A stretch of DNA of 64,000 nucleotides. It comes from Gigaspora margarita (Eukaryota; Glomeromycota; Glomeromycetes; Diversisporales; Gigasporaceae). Below the pieces are notes generated by a model, which had not been told where the DNA came from, did no database searches, and was given only the letters and a program-made list of their open reading frames with translations. A program made the position numbers and the translations under genes. The stretch covers positions 109,445-173,444 of the forward strand of contig WTPW01000854.1 in the NCBI GenBank assembly GCA_009809945.1, read 5' to 3'. Below, in pieces: positions 1-10,470 of the stretch. Within the stretch, counting starts at the first letter, position 1. Each line of letters begins with the position of its first letter.

Positions 1-130
1 AAAAATTTCTCAATAACTATCAATGATTTTTTATTTTAATTTTGTAAGTTTATAGAATTAAAATAAAAAAATTATCAAAATTGGATAGGTTGTTATTTTT
101 AAAAAAAAATTAGCTACCACATCTTTTTTT

Positions 131-282
131 AGAAGTGCCTAAACTTTGAACAAAGGTTACTTAGCACTCACTTGATTAATTTAATTAATTTTTATATATT
201 AATTATAGAATTAAAATAAATTAAATAATTGAATTTGATCAAGTGATTGCTGGATAATCTTTGTTCAAAGTGTAGATACTTA
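131..282. mobile_element. MITE-like inverted repeat, about 150 bp
   Basis: Arms of about 45 bp (131-175 and 239-282) share CTTTGAACAAAG and CACTTGA. There is no coding content. The rest of 1-985 is AT-rich with homopolymer runs and no gene I can recognise. Confidence 0.55.
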
Positions 283-985
283 TAATATATTTTTAAAATT
301 TGCATGTAAACCCATTTTATATTTCTAGTACAAATCTTTTTTTTTTTAAAAAAAATATTTAATCTTTTAATGATCTAAACAAATATAATTACAAGCCATA
401 AAAATCAATTTGAATTTTTAATGTAACTTTTTTTTTGAAAAATTGCAAGTTTTTACTAGATAAATTTTTAAATATATATAAATAGATCAACATAGTACAT
501 TCATTATTAATCAACAGTAAATCACATAATTTGCTGATATCGAAAACATAATTTACTAAACTATATCACAGATTACCTAACAAGTACCACTTGTACATTC
601 TTATAGCTAATAAAGTTCATAATCTTACATCAACATTTTGAAAAATTTCTTCAAACTTTTTCATCCAGTTTTGTGTAGCTTTTTCCGTGACTTAAACTGC
701 AGTTTTATTCCTAGTTCAGATTGGTATATTGGTATTTAAGGTTATACTTTCTTTATTAAAGTCTTTCTTTTTTTGATATTGGTTTGGCATTTTAAGAAAT
801 AAAAGTCAAAAAGAGAAAATATCAATGGGAAAATCATTGACATTAGGATCTAGGGGATAAACCAGATATTTAATATCAGCTTTGATACTATACTTTGACA
901 ATCAGAAAATCAGCGGGTCGGTCGATGTAGATCACAGGTTGCTTTGTGCAACCAAAGTTGGGTTAAATCAGGTCAAAAGAGGCGT

Positions 986-1046
986 GTTAGATTTGGCTGA
1001 GTGGTTAGGCAGAGTTTCAGGATTATTTAGGCAAAGTAAGCGTAGT
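986..1046 (+). pseudogene. tRNA-like 5' half relic (Leu/Ser type)
   Basis: Contains TGGCTGAGTGGTTAGGC, which matches the D-arm and A box of type II tRNAs. An anticodon-arm-like stretch TTTCAGGATTATTT follows. No variable arm, T-arm or acceptor 3' strand follows, so this is not a functional tRNA. It could be the head of a decayed SINE. Confidence 0.35.
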
Positions 1047-1363
1047 AATAACAATGTAACGAATGTATAAGTTTATTATGTATCGAATAAAAATGTACTC
1101 GTATTATTTTTTTAATAAAGACAATTAGGAAATATTTGTAATGGTATATATATATATATAGTTTATTATTGCAAAAGTGGGAATTGAATCTCATTCCCCC
1201 AAGGGACAAACGGCCTTTATTTATAATTATTGTTTCAAATATACCCTTCGAAGGAATAATTCCTATCACTAAAATCCTTAATATCATTATTATTATTATC
1301 TTTAATATCCTTCTTATCGGTCTTATAGTAACTATCATTTTGATCCTTTGGATCATTGATATC

Positions 1364-1617
1364 AACTCATACAAGGGAGTCCCCAAAATTCCAGTTCGGG
1401 ATATCGGAATACATCGGAATCATAGTCGGCTGGATCAGAATTGATCAATTTTGCCCCAAGATCATAAAAAATTTTACTAATAAATCATATCCATTCATTA
1501 AGTAAAAAATGCCCAGCTGATAATTTTGCTATAGAACATGCAAACAAATAGGGCTAAACGCTGACCTAGATCCGACGCATCCAACCCAGAAATTTGGGAA
1601 CAGCCCTGTAAAAATCT
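1364..1617. mobile_element. Mutator-like MITE, copy 1
   Basis: About 254 bp, with ends that match inverted (TACAAGGGAGTCCCCAAA at left, the complement of TTTGGGAACAGCCCTGTA at right). A perfect 9-bp target duplication ATTGATATC lies at 1355-1363 and 1618-1626. Nine-base duplications are typical of Mutator-like elements. It is closely related to the copy at 2391-2643. Confidence 0.82.
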
Positions 1618-2110
1618 ATTGATATCAGTCATATTCTTCCGATCTAAATTATCTAAACTATCAGCCAGATCGGTAATATCGAACCGATCGGGGAAATCAG
1701 ACCGGCAAGCCCAAATTCGTCAATACCCAGGCATGAGTGCAGGGCATCCAATTATTTGCGCAGGTAATACAAGCTCCTGGAGTGGAAATAGCCAATCGGA
1801 GAGTGCAAATTTTGACTATTCCGGATCAGCCCGACGAAGAATTCGAACACGCGTAAAAGAAGAAAAAAGCAAAAATACGCAAAAACTAATATTTAAATCT
1901 TGATGCACTAATTAAAAATGACGGGATGAAATTTTGCTTATATTAAGCATCATTCTAACCCTATAACCTCTAACGTTAAGGCCCTAACCCTAAATTTTAA
2001 TCTCACGCACTTCATTTATTTACAAAATCAGATTTCCTTTTTTGGCTTGTATTACCCGCGCAAATAAGTAAAATGCGAGTGGCATGTGCCTCATCAGGTC
2101 ACATTTCCGG
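1618..2110. other. Spacer between the two Mutator-like MITEs
   Basis: Mixed-composition DNA without a recognisable gene. The open frame at 1619-1903 matches no family I know and contains its neighbour's duplicated target sequence at its start. A CCCTAACC-like block lies near 1970-1995. Confidence 0.4.
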
Positions 2111-2354
2111 TAGTGTTCCGCAAAATGGATCTGAAGATCTGGATTCGATCCGGATCCACGATTTTTAAGATTCGTCAAATTCGGATCCACATAGAGATCC
2201 GATTCGTCATATATAAAAGTGTCAGACCTGAGCTGGATCCGAGGATCCGTCTATTTAAACACGGATCTGGATCCTTACTTTGACCTGATCCGAGTTTTCG
2301 GATCGAATCTGGATCCTTGAAAATATCGTCAGATCCGATCCATGCGGAACACTA
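2111..2354. mobile_element. hAT-like MITE rich in GGATCC motifs
   Basis: Ends TAGTGTTCCGCA and TGCGGAACACTA are inverted. Flanking 8-bp duplications ATTTCCGG (2103-2110) and GTTTCCGG (2355-2362) differ at one base. The body repeats GGATCC/GATCCG motifs on both strands. The open frame across it (2086-2283) is incidental. Confidence 0.8.
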
Positions 2355-2390
2355 GTTTCCGGTCTCACAACATCATCATAGGGCGGCCAT

Positions 2391-2643
2391 AACTCATACA
2401 GGGGAGTCCACAAATTTGGGTCAGTATACGTCGGAGTGCATCAGAATCATGGTCGGCTGGATCGGAATTGATCAATTTTGCTCCAAGATCATAAAAAATT
2501 TTACTAATAAATCATATCCATTTATTAAGTAAAAAATGCCCAGCTGATAATTTTGCTATATAACCTGCTAACAAATAGGGCTAAACGCTGACCTAGATCT
2601 GACGCATCCGACCCAGAAATTTGGGGACAGCCCTGTAAAAATC
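2391..2643. mobile_element. Mutator-like MITE, copy 2
   Basis: Same 253-bp family as 1364-1617 in the same orientation, with independent perfect 9-bp duplications GGCGGCCAT at 2382-2390 and 2644-2652. The separate target sites show two insertions rather than a segmental duplication or LTRs. Confidence 0.85.
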
Positions 2644-2652
2644 GGCGGCCAT

Positions 2653-3693
2653 CTATGATAACTCAAATACTGACTCAATCTTAAATTATAATAGAATTTA
2701 CGATTCTAATACAACCAAATCAAACTTAATCACATACTGTAGTCAACAAATAATAAGTTCCATAATAGAATATTTTACAATAGCTTATGGTAGAAAAATA
2801 TGATAATACCAATACTGATACAATACTTACTACTGTATTTATCGCATTGGTAAACAAATTTTGTGATAGAAATAACAGTAATTCTAATGTAACTTATTTA
2901 AATTTAACCACAGACAGTATATGCTGCAATAGATGATAAGTTTTGTAGTAGAATTTTTAAAGTAAGTTACTATGATCTCAAAAAACAAAACAAAAAAAAA
3001 TACTGAATAAGATTAATAGTGCGAAGTACCACCTATCGCACTAGTATTTAATATAAGAATTAGTATTAATACACAATTAAGCCTAATTATATTTTAGGGT
3101 ATAAAATCTATAAACATCACACTAACATGTTAGTTAAATTACATAAAATTAAAAGAGGTTTGTTTTTTAATTTTGTTAAAATATTTTTATTTTATTGAGT
3201 ATTTAATTTGCATATTCTAAAAAAAAAAAAAAGTAAAATAAAAAATTGCATATAATAATTGTTATTTAAATTTTGAAATATTTGATAATATAATATATAA
3301 AACTTCCAAATAGCCTAGAAACAATTCTTTCACTAATAGCTAAAAAAAACAAATATCATAAATCCTAATGAAATATTTAAATCGAACAGATAAGGATCTA
3401 CATTAAATAGCTGTATTGTAATTGCTAATATCAAATTAGAAAAAACCCGAAAAAAAATACCCATAATGAAAAATGATATTTATTTTTAAATATATTTTGG
3501 TTCTTAGAATATGAAAATTTATTAGATAATGAATAGTAACAATTTTTTTCCAAAAACTTTTTAAATTAACAACACTTACACTTTCAATTGGAATAAGTGA
3601 TTTCAATAAAATATATAAAAATTAGAATATTTATAATATTATTAAACCTAATTTTTTAAATAAATATAATAAAACAAATAATTAAAAATTACT
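2653..3693. other. AT-rich spacer, nothing recognised
   Basis: Long A and T tracts and no coding pattern. This is where the missing 3' end of the chitin synthase would be expected, but no family motif is visible. Confidence 0.5.
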
Positions 3694-4320
3694 TTACCTT
3701 TTTTTAATAGTAAAATTAAAATATGTATAAATATTTATATCAATAAAATAAAATGAAGTTAAACATATATATTGCAAAATGCAAGTTAATATATTTAATG
3801 AGCCAGATATTATTAATCCTACAATTAAGAATACAAAATAAGAAATAATTAAACAAAGAAAACTATATTTGAATATATAACGATAACTTAAATTATAATC
3901 AAAAATTAGAGGTAAATACACAAAATTATAATATAGAAGAATAAAACACATATAAAAAATAAAAACAACTGTAGAAATAGATATTATTAATGGAATGATA
4001 TTATACCATTTGGAACTATTCAATAATAATATAAAGTTGATATAAATATATAAATATAAAATAAAAATAAACCGCAAACAAAGTTAATATATAGATAAAT
4101 ACTTACTTGTGAGATGTGTTATAGGCAATTATTATGTGTAAAACAAGTACAAAACAATAAATTAATACAATTACTAAAAGTACTGCGGTTGAAGATAGTA
4201 AAAATATATAATCCCATGTAAATAGCAATGACAAAAAAAAAGTACAATAAATGCTCTAGAAAGAAATTAAATAATATTAAAAAAATAAGTATAACAGAAA
4301 GAATAATCATAAATTACAAT

Positions 4321-5423
4321 TAGTGCTCCTAATCGGGTTGGGTCAAACCGAAAACCAACCTGACCCGAAAACTTCGGGTCGGGTTCAGGTTAGAAAAATT
4401 GAACCTGAAAAGTTCAGGTTGGGTTCGGGTCGGGTTCAGGTTGACAATGAACCTGACCCGAACTCGACCGACCCGACTCGAAATATTACAAATATAGTAT
4501 AATAGAAAAAATCTAGTTGTCGCCAGCAGTGACAGTCACCGGATTACAAATGACCAACCAGATTGTGTTACAGGATCAAAACAAATACTAAAGTTAATTG
4601 TCATTAGGGTCAGGGTTAGTGTTGATTTAGGGTTGGGGTTGAGGATATTATATAGTAAAATTTTGCAAGAATTTTTTTAATTAGAACACAAAGGTGATTT
4701 TATAGGTAAAGTTTTGTGCTATTGCGAATTTTGAAATTTTCAATATTTTTCTTCGCTTTTGGGTTACAGGTCGATTGCAACCCAGTGACTGTCACCACCG
4801 GCAACAAATAGATTCGCCCTAATATAAAGGTCAGTATTATATAAAACGAAAAATTTTTAATTCTAATAATAGCTTAGACTCTAACTTTAAACTAAAAGAA
4901 ATTTATTATTTTTTATTAATTTTATTGTTTTAATAATAATATATATATATTAATTTTATATAAAACTGTAATATTAGTATTACAAGTATTATTTAATATA
5001 ACTATTTTTTAAAAAATGAAATAAAAATATTTAATATTCTAAATTAATAAAAAAATATTATTATATTATATTATATTTATATAAATAAATAATAATTTAA
5101 AATAAAATAATAAAAAACATATTAATAAACTACTAGATATTAATATTAAATTTATTTACCGTAATATGCTATAATAATAAATTAAATAATTCAACTTAAA
5201 ATAAAATTAAAATTTTAATATATAAAATATAAAATAAATTAGTAGAGAGAGAGAAAGATCAAAATTTGATATTACCTTTGACAAAGTTTCGGGTCGAGTT
5301 CGGGTCAGGTTCGGGTTGGGTTGAAGCGCTAACAAAAGTTATTCAACCTGACCTGACCCGAACTTTCGGGTCGGGTTCGGGTTGACCCATAACCCGACCT
5401 GACCCGACCCGTTCGGAGCACTA
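4321..5423. mobile_element. hAT-like non-autonomous element inside a chitin synthase intron
   Basis: Ends TAGTGCTCC and GGAGCACTA form a terminal inverted repeat that continues as imperfect GGGTCGGGTT-type blocks on both sides. A perfect 8-bp target duplication ATTACAAT flanks it (4313-4320 and 5424-5431), the hAT hallmark. The interior is AT-rich and codes for nothing recognisable. It contains a second inverted-repeat unit at about 4508-4817 (GTGACAGTCACCGG-type arms). Confidence 0.85.
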
Positions 5424-5869
5424 ATTACAATATTTATATTTACCCATGCAAATCATGAAATAAGAAAATTATAAGCATGATGTATAATTTTAATTAGTAA
5501 ACAGATTTTACGAATAGGAGAGTGTTTACTTTTCCATATCAAAGAAAAATGAGTAATTGCATAAAATCTTGCGAAGAAAATTTGATTCAGACAACATATT
5601 TGTTGATGAATAAATTCAGATAGATTTGAAGAGATATCAATTTCAGCTTGAGAAGAACTTTCATAATATAGTATCTCACCAATTGAAATCAAAGCAAAGC
5701 AAAGAAGATAGTTATATTTAAGGTAAGAATCAGAAAGAATGTCTTTATCAATAGCTTGAAGTGAAGAATATCGGTATGCTGAAAATTCTTCAGGCAAAGA
5801 TTGAATATAACCAAATAATGATTCAAATGGTTTATCCAGAATATTTGATATTTCATTTTCAAATATTTG

Positions 5870-5983
5870 GGCACCTACAACTGGATTTATCAAGCTTCTA
5901 TCTTTTATAGCAACCCATTTACCACAAGCACCTACAACTAAATTTATCAAGCTTCTTTCTTTCATAGCAACCAATTTACCACA
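5870..5983 (-). repeat. 57-bp tandem duplication within chitin synthase exon 5
   Basis: Two adjacent 57-bp (19-codon) units encode GACGKLVAMKERSLINLVV and GACGKWVAIKDRSLINPVV. Chitin synthases normally carry this GGACGE..A block once. The duplication keeps the frame, and the copies have since diverged. Confidence 0.85.
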
Positions 5984-7310
5984 AGCACCAGCAACTTGAG
6001 TGTTTGAAAATGCTTTCCACAAATTATATATAGATTTGCCATCTTTAGAAATTTTATTGTGTATAAAAAAATATTAAAGATTAATTAGTATAGTATTATA
6101 TGAAGATAAACTAGTATACCCTTTTTTCTAACCTGGTTTAACACCAGCTTTCACAAGAACGCATATTTTAGGGTTGATAATTGGACAAAATGCATTAAAA
6201 AACCATCGAACAGACTCGGCATCGTCATATTTACCCTCTTCTTTAAGGCAGAAAAGTATCAGAGTTTGAAAATTAACTACTTTGTCTGTTGATTCCTTAG
6301 AATATTGAGTTGAAAACTGAGGTGTATATTCATATAAATGGGCTCTAACATTTGACTTTGATTCTGCAATATCACTCTTACAACCACCAAGAGCAGGCAA
6401 GTATTCTAAAAAATGCTTATTGACATTAGAAACTATGCATACAGCAATCTTCAATCCATTTTCATCCTTATATGTAGAATAATTAATATTAAAAGAGAGT
6501 TCCTATATGGTTATAATCAAAACAAGTAATACATACCCCTCTTTCAGAAGAGTGGAGGTAATCAATATTTTCTTTGACTCCATCAAGTATGCGAGATAAT
6601 TGATCTTTATTTTCCTATCAATATATTAAACATAACATTTGTTAGTTGAAAATAACTAATAAAACTAATTAATAATTGTATTTAATTACATAATTCATTG
6701 TTATAAGAATAAATAGATCTGGTTTATATTCAGTTAGGTGACGGAATGTGTAATTTTCTTTCTTGAAATTATCAGGTTCGCTTGTACAGGCAATATAATG
6801 AATACATGTATTTGGGCAATCTATTTTGGAAGATTCTGTAGATGAAGATGCCTCTTTTTCACCAAATTCAGAATAAGTGTAAGGTGTATAGAATCATTAA
6901 ACTACTCACATGCATTCTTTTGCTCGTCTCCATCATTTTCTGCATTGTTATGATTCAAATTATTGTATGTCGCCATTGTTATTTAAAATTTCAAAGTTGA
7001 GAAAGAATATTAAGAAAAGCAGAGTCTGTTTTAATCTTCTCATGAATTATTAGAATGAGTTTATATGAGTATTGATAAGATTTAAATAAGCAATTCATTA
7101 GATAGACATCCTAATAAATAGTTTGTGAAGTTGTGCATGAGAAAAACTGTACGTATGTGTTCATAATAGGACTTTCATATGAATTACATTTCCTTACTGA
7201 TTCAAAAAAAAATCTAAAAACCAATTCATTGCAGCGAATTTATGAAATACGAAAATTTAACTACTAATAGGTAAATATTGATTTTGACTGAGATAATCAA
7301 TATTCCCAAG

Positions 7311-7482
7311 TTGGGATTAGGGTTGGGGCACGGGAATGTAATTTCAATCTTCACATAGGCACGGGGATGTGATCATATGGAAATTATTAATTGCATGTGA
7401 TGTTTTACTAATGTTCTAAAGATTATTTAGGGTGTCATGCTTTACCCATGTGATAATTTACCGTGCCCCAACCTTAGCTAGG
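7311..7482. mobile_element. MITE-like inverted repeat, about 170 bp
   Basis: The left end contains GGGTTGGGGCACGG and the right end CCGTGCCCCAACC, with AT-rich sequence between. No clean target duplication was seen. The surrounding 6977-7860 has no recognisable gene. Confidence 0.55.
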
Positions 7483-7862
7483 ATACGTCATTTAAATATT
7501 TCTATGTTTAATGGGATGTATTGAAATGGGTTCGACGTGTTATCAATCTAGATCTGAAGTTAAAAATTTTTGTTCGGGGCAATTTGATAACCAAAAATTA
7601 ATTTAGGCAGGCACAGTAAATGAGGTATATAAAAAAGTTTATATTAGGATTATATAACCCATTGCCGTATTTGCATAGCAATAACTTTGTCACTTTGTCA
7701 TTTTGTCAAATTAGATAAACCTATTTTTAACATGCCAACCTTTTTTGAATATTAGAAGGTTAAGATTCATGGTACACAAGCACAAGCATTTATATTGGTG
7801 ATAGAATCTATTCTCATGGTATGCTAGGTAGAATTTTTTTAACCACTTGTTTCGAATATTAA

Positions 7863-8430
7863 ATGCCGAACCTAGATGAATTAACATTAGAAAAGTTAAC
7901 CGAGGAAATGATGTTTTCTACAATACAAAACTGTCCTAATGTTACTCATCTTACTCCAGTGTTCTCAAATGACCAGGCCATTTGCGAATTTTTTGAGTTA
8001 TTTAAAAGTTATTTAAAAGTCATTTGAGCTTGAAGGCTCAAATATCAATTTAATTTATTTAGTTATAAAATTTCTTATGCAAATTAATAATATACAATAT
8101 TATTAGTTCATTACTTAGTGAAAAAAATTAGTGATTTGGTCATTTCATTATGGCCCATTTGTAAACTACCCCAAAATTTGAAAAGGTTTGATTACAGATA
8201 GTAAGTCAATTTAATTGACTTCATATTTAGTCTCAAAATCCAAGTATTCGGTTACTAAATTTATTATTAGTCAAATTCAAGCTCCCCGAATATATAGCAA
8301 CATAATGTCTAACCCATCTTTCCATTATATCTGCTTAATTTCCTTAATTCCGTAAATGCGCGTAATGTAAAGTATTTGAGAACACTAACTTACTCTCATA
8401 AACTATCGTCCATCATTTCATGATCAAATA
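7863..8430 (+). pseudogene. F-box/LRR-type leucine-rich fragment split by a MITE
   Basis: The ATG at 7863 opens MPNLDELTLEKLTEEMMFST, followed by IQNCPNVTHLT, a leucine-rich repeat pattern common in fungal F-box/LRR proteins. The frame runs into a hAT-like MITE at 7957. If the MITE and one target copy are ignored, the frame continues from 8396 as LINYRPSFHDQILKK. A stop lies just upstream of the ATG and the rest of the repeat region is absent, so it is a short relic. The family assignment rests on motif resemblance only. Confidence 0.55.
7957..8387. mobile_element. hAT-like MITE inside the LRR relic
   Basis: Ends CAGTGTTCTCAAAT and ATTTGAGAACACTA are inverted. Flanking 8-bp duplications are TCTTACTC (7949-7956) and ACTTACTC (8388-8395), one mismatch. 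Part of the interior (about 8165-8330) resembles, in inverse orientation, sequence near 55850-56140. Confidence 0.8.
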
Positions 8431-8831
8431 TTAAAAAAAAAAATTATTTAAACACAAACTCACTTAGCCATTATTATCACTAAGTAAGAATTCAATTATT
8501 TTTAAATCCTCAATACTATCTAAAGAATCAATTTCACATGTTTAAAAATAAGGTAGTTGCATGACGTTGTCATGCAAAACCAGGAATGGAAATTTATGAA
8601 TTACTGTAAATCAATCAGATAATTTAGGTACTCTTTTTGATTTGATGATTATTAAAATTAAATGATAACAGTAATATATTATTGCGTAATTACTGAAATT
8701 AAAATATAATATATAATATGAAATAATTATCAAATCGCTCATAAAACAAATAAATAATTTATGAATCATTTGATTATCATTAATGATTTTAATTAAAATT
8801 ATATAATATTTTTATAAAATGCAAAATTTCT

Positions 8832-9341
8832 GAACCAGAAAAAACCCACGAGAACCCGTTTGGCAAGACCCGAATTAGGAGGTAGTGAAAATCAGTTCTT
8901 ACGGTATAGCCAAAAGAAAGCAGTACTACGATCGGAATGAACCTAATAAGGGCAGGTAGTCTCTGGCTACCAAATCCGGACAATGGTACATGTATGGGAC
9001 ATGGAAGTCGATTACGGTAGGCAGTTTGTGCAAGGGTAAAGTAGCCCTTAGGTTGTGATATTTAAAAGGGTTGTGGCCCTACTATATCTGCGCAAATGTA
9101 GTGCGTCAGGTAGTAATAGGAGGACTTGAATCGGAGGGTTTAAATAGGCAATTCCCGTAGTTGGGTTGTAGGTATGGCAGCTAGTGTAGAACCTTCGGGC
9201 GGACTACTTAAATTAGGCACCAAAAGTGCACATGTGGCTAGTTGTATCCTCGTTCATGTATCAAATATTACGTCACTTAACTCATAATAAATTCTGGCCA
9301 TAGCACACGGCCTTTAAACGTTAAAAAAAAAACAAAAAAAA
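8832..9341 (+). mobile_element. Retroposon with A-rich tail and 16-bp target duplication (5'-truncated family member)
   Basis: About 510 bp of higher-GC sequence ending in an A-rich tail. It is flanked by AAAATGCAAAATTTCT at 8816-8831 and 9342-9357 (the second copy merges with the tail). Its last 250 bp match the complement of 17400-17650, including GAGGGTTTAAATAGGCAAT and a CTAGTTGTA block, so both belong to one family. This copy lacks the tRNA-like head. No protein-coding frame is evident. Confidence 0.75.
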
Positions 9342-10132
9342 AAAATGCAAAATTTCTATCAAAAATTTTCATTCACATGTTACAAGTTAAGGCTATTCAA
9401 GGTTGAATAGATGTTAACGTCCCCAATTTCAATTAACCGTCTGTAGCTACAGGATTTGGGATGCACGGATTTAAAAAAATTGATTTACATAAAAATAATA
9501 TGCACGCATTTCTATGTAGAATTTTTTATTTGTTTTTTGCTCCCATACGTATGGTGCAAAAAATTTAAAAAATTTTAATTACTCTATACGGAGATAATAC
9601 ACCAACTGTACATTGAAAATAATTTCTTAAATTGTTATTATTAATAAAGTAACAAATATAGAACTTTCATTTAAAATAATACACCAACTATTTTATGCAT
9701 ACTGACGCAACTTAAAATAAGCTATTACTAAGTTTAGCTTATCTTTAATGTGTTATTCGATCTTAATTCCATATAAATTAATTGGGGTTTTTTAGATTTC
9801 TTGCACTGTACATATGAGCAGGAAAGTTAACGGTGTTACTATCTAAATTTGGGAGTGCATCAGATAGTGTAAGTGTCAAGATGGGTCAGGTGTGTAAATA
9901 TGAATAACTCAGATACAAGATGAGACAATAAAAAAATAAAACAAGACAAGGTGAAACTCTGCACTAAGCATATTAGTTATAGGACATGTCCCTAATGAGT
10001 GCTGTTACTTATAAATCAAATGAGTTGACTCACCTAATTTTATATATAAATTTATGCAAAAAAATCATTTAAATTAAATTTATTTAAAAATATATATATA
10101 AACCTTTCTTTAAATTTTAAATATATATTCTT

Positions 10133-10458
10133 GGATTTATTAATTTTGTGCACCGTGCACAGCTGTGCACCCCATAAAAACAAATACAAACAATAATTAG
10201 GACAACTGTGCACCTCATAGTAACAAATACAAACAAAAATTAGAATTAGGGTTAGGGTTAGAGTTGGGGTTGGTTAGAAGTAGAATTAGAATTAAATTTA
10301 AAATTTAAAGGTATCATCGTGAGGGGAGCATTTTTTGTTAAAAAGTGCATTAGGGATACTATAGTAAAATTTTGAAATTACAATAGGAGTTATTCTAGTA
10401 AATTTTTAAAAACATATAGAGGTGCATAGCTGTGCATGTGCACATCTTAAATAAACCC
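10133..10458. mobile_element. Mutator-like MITE nested in the foldback element
   Basis: Inverted ends of about 38 bp begin GGATTTATTAATTTTGTGCA and GGGTTTATTTAAGATGTGCA. Perfect 9-bp duplications TATATTCTT lie at 10124-10132 and 10459-10467. The interior holds a GGGTTAGGGTTAG block (about 10246-10265). Confidence 0.82.
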
Positions 10459-10470
10459 TATATTCTTTAG

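Larger units (their letters stand above)
3694..6976 (-). pseudogene. Decayed chitin synthase (class I/II-type), spliced structure still readable
   Basis: Readable exons (minus): about 6868-6690, 6614-6537, 6466-6133, 6042-5444, 4255-4107, 4015-3694. Family blocks appear in order: LFILITMN, ENIDYLHSSERG, KIAVCIVSN, HLYEYTPQFS, LFCLKEE, RWFFNAF, SIYNLWKAFSNT, SNILDKPFESLFGYI, SAYRYSSLQA, LLCFALI, FYAITHFSLIWKSKHS, then membrane segments with SKWYNIIPLI and ILQYICLTSFYF. Active chitin synthases convert UDP-GlcNAc to chitin at the plasma membrane. Here the expected LLDVGTKPG is LVKAGVKPG, the EDR block reads KYNYLLCF, and Q(R/Q)RRW reads QQICCLN, so no catalysis is expected. A TGA at 5453-5455 stands where the family has Trp (SWF). 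Exon 5 has a 57-bp in-frame duplication (about 5870-5983). The intron 5443-4256 holds a hAT-like element. The 5' end is unclear: an ATG at 6976 starts 22 codons, but no clean junction to exon 2 is visible. The last ORF ends IKKR, short of the usual C-terminus. Confidence 0.85.

Noticed and set aside
1364..2643. Direct repeats 1364-1617 and 2391-2643 as LTRs of a small retrotransposon
   Set aside because: Each copy has terminal inverted repeats and its own 9-bp target duplication, so they are separate MITEs.
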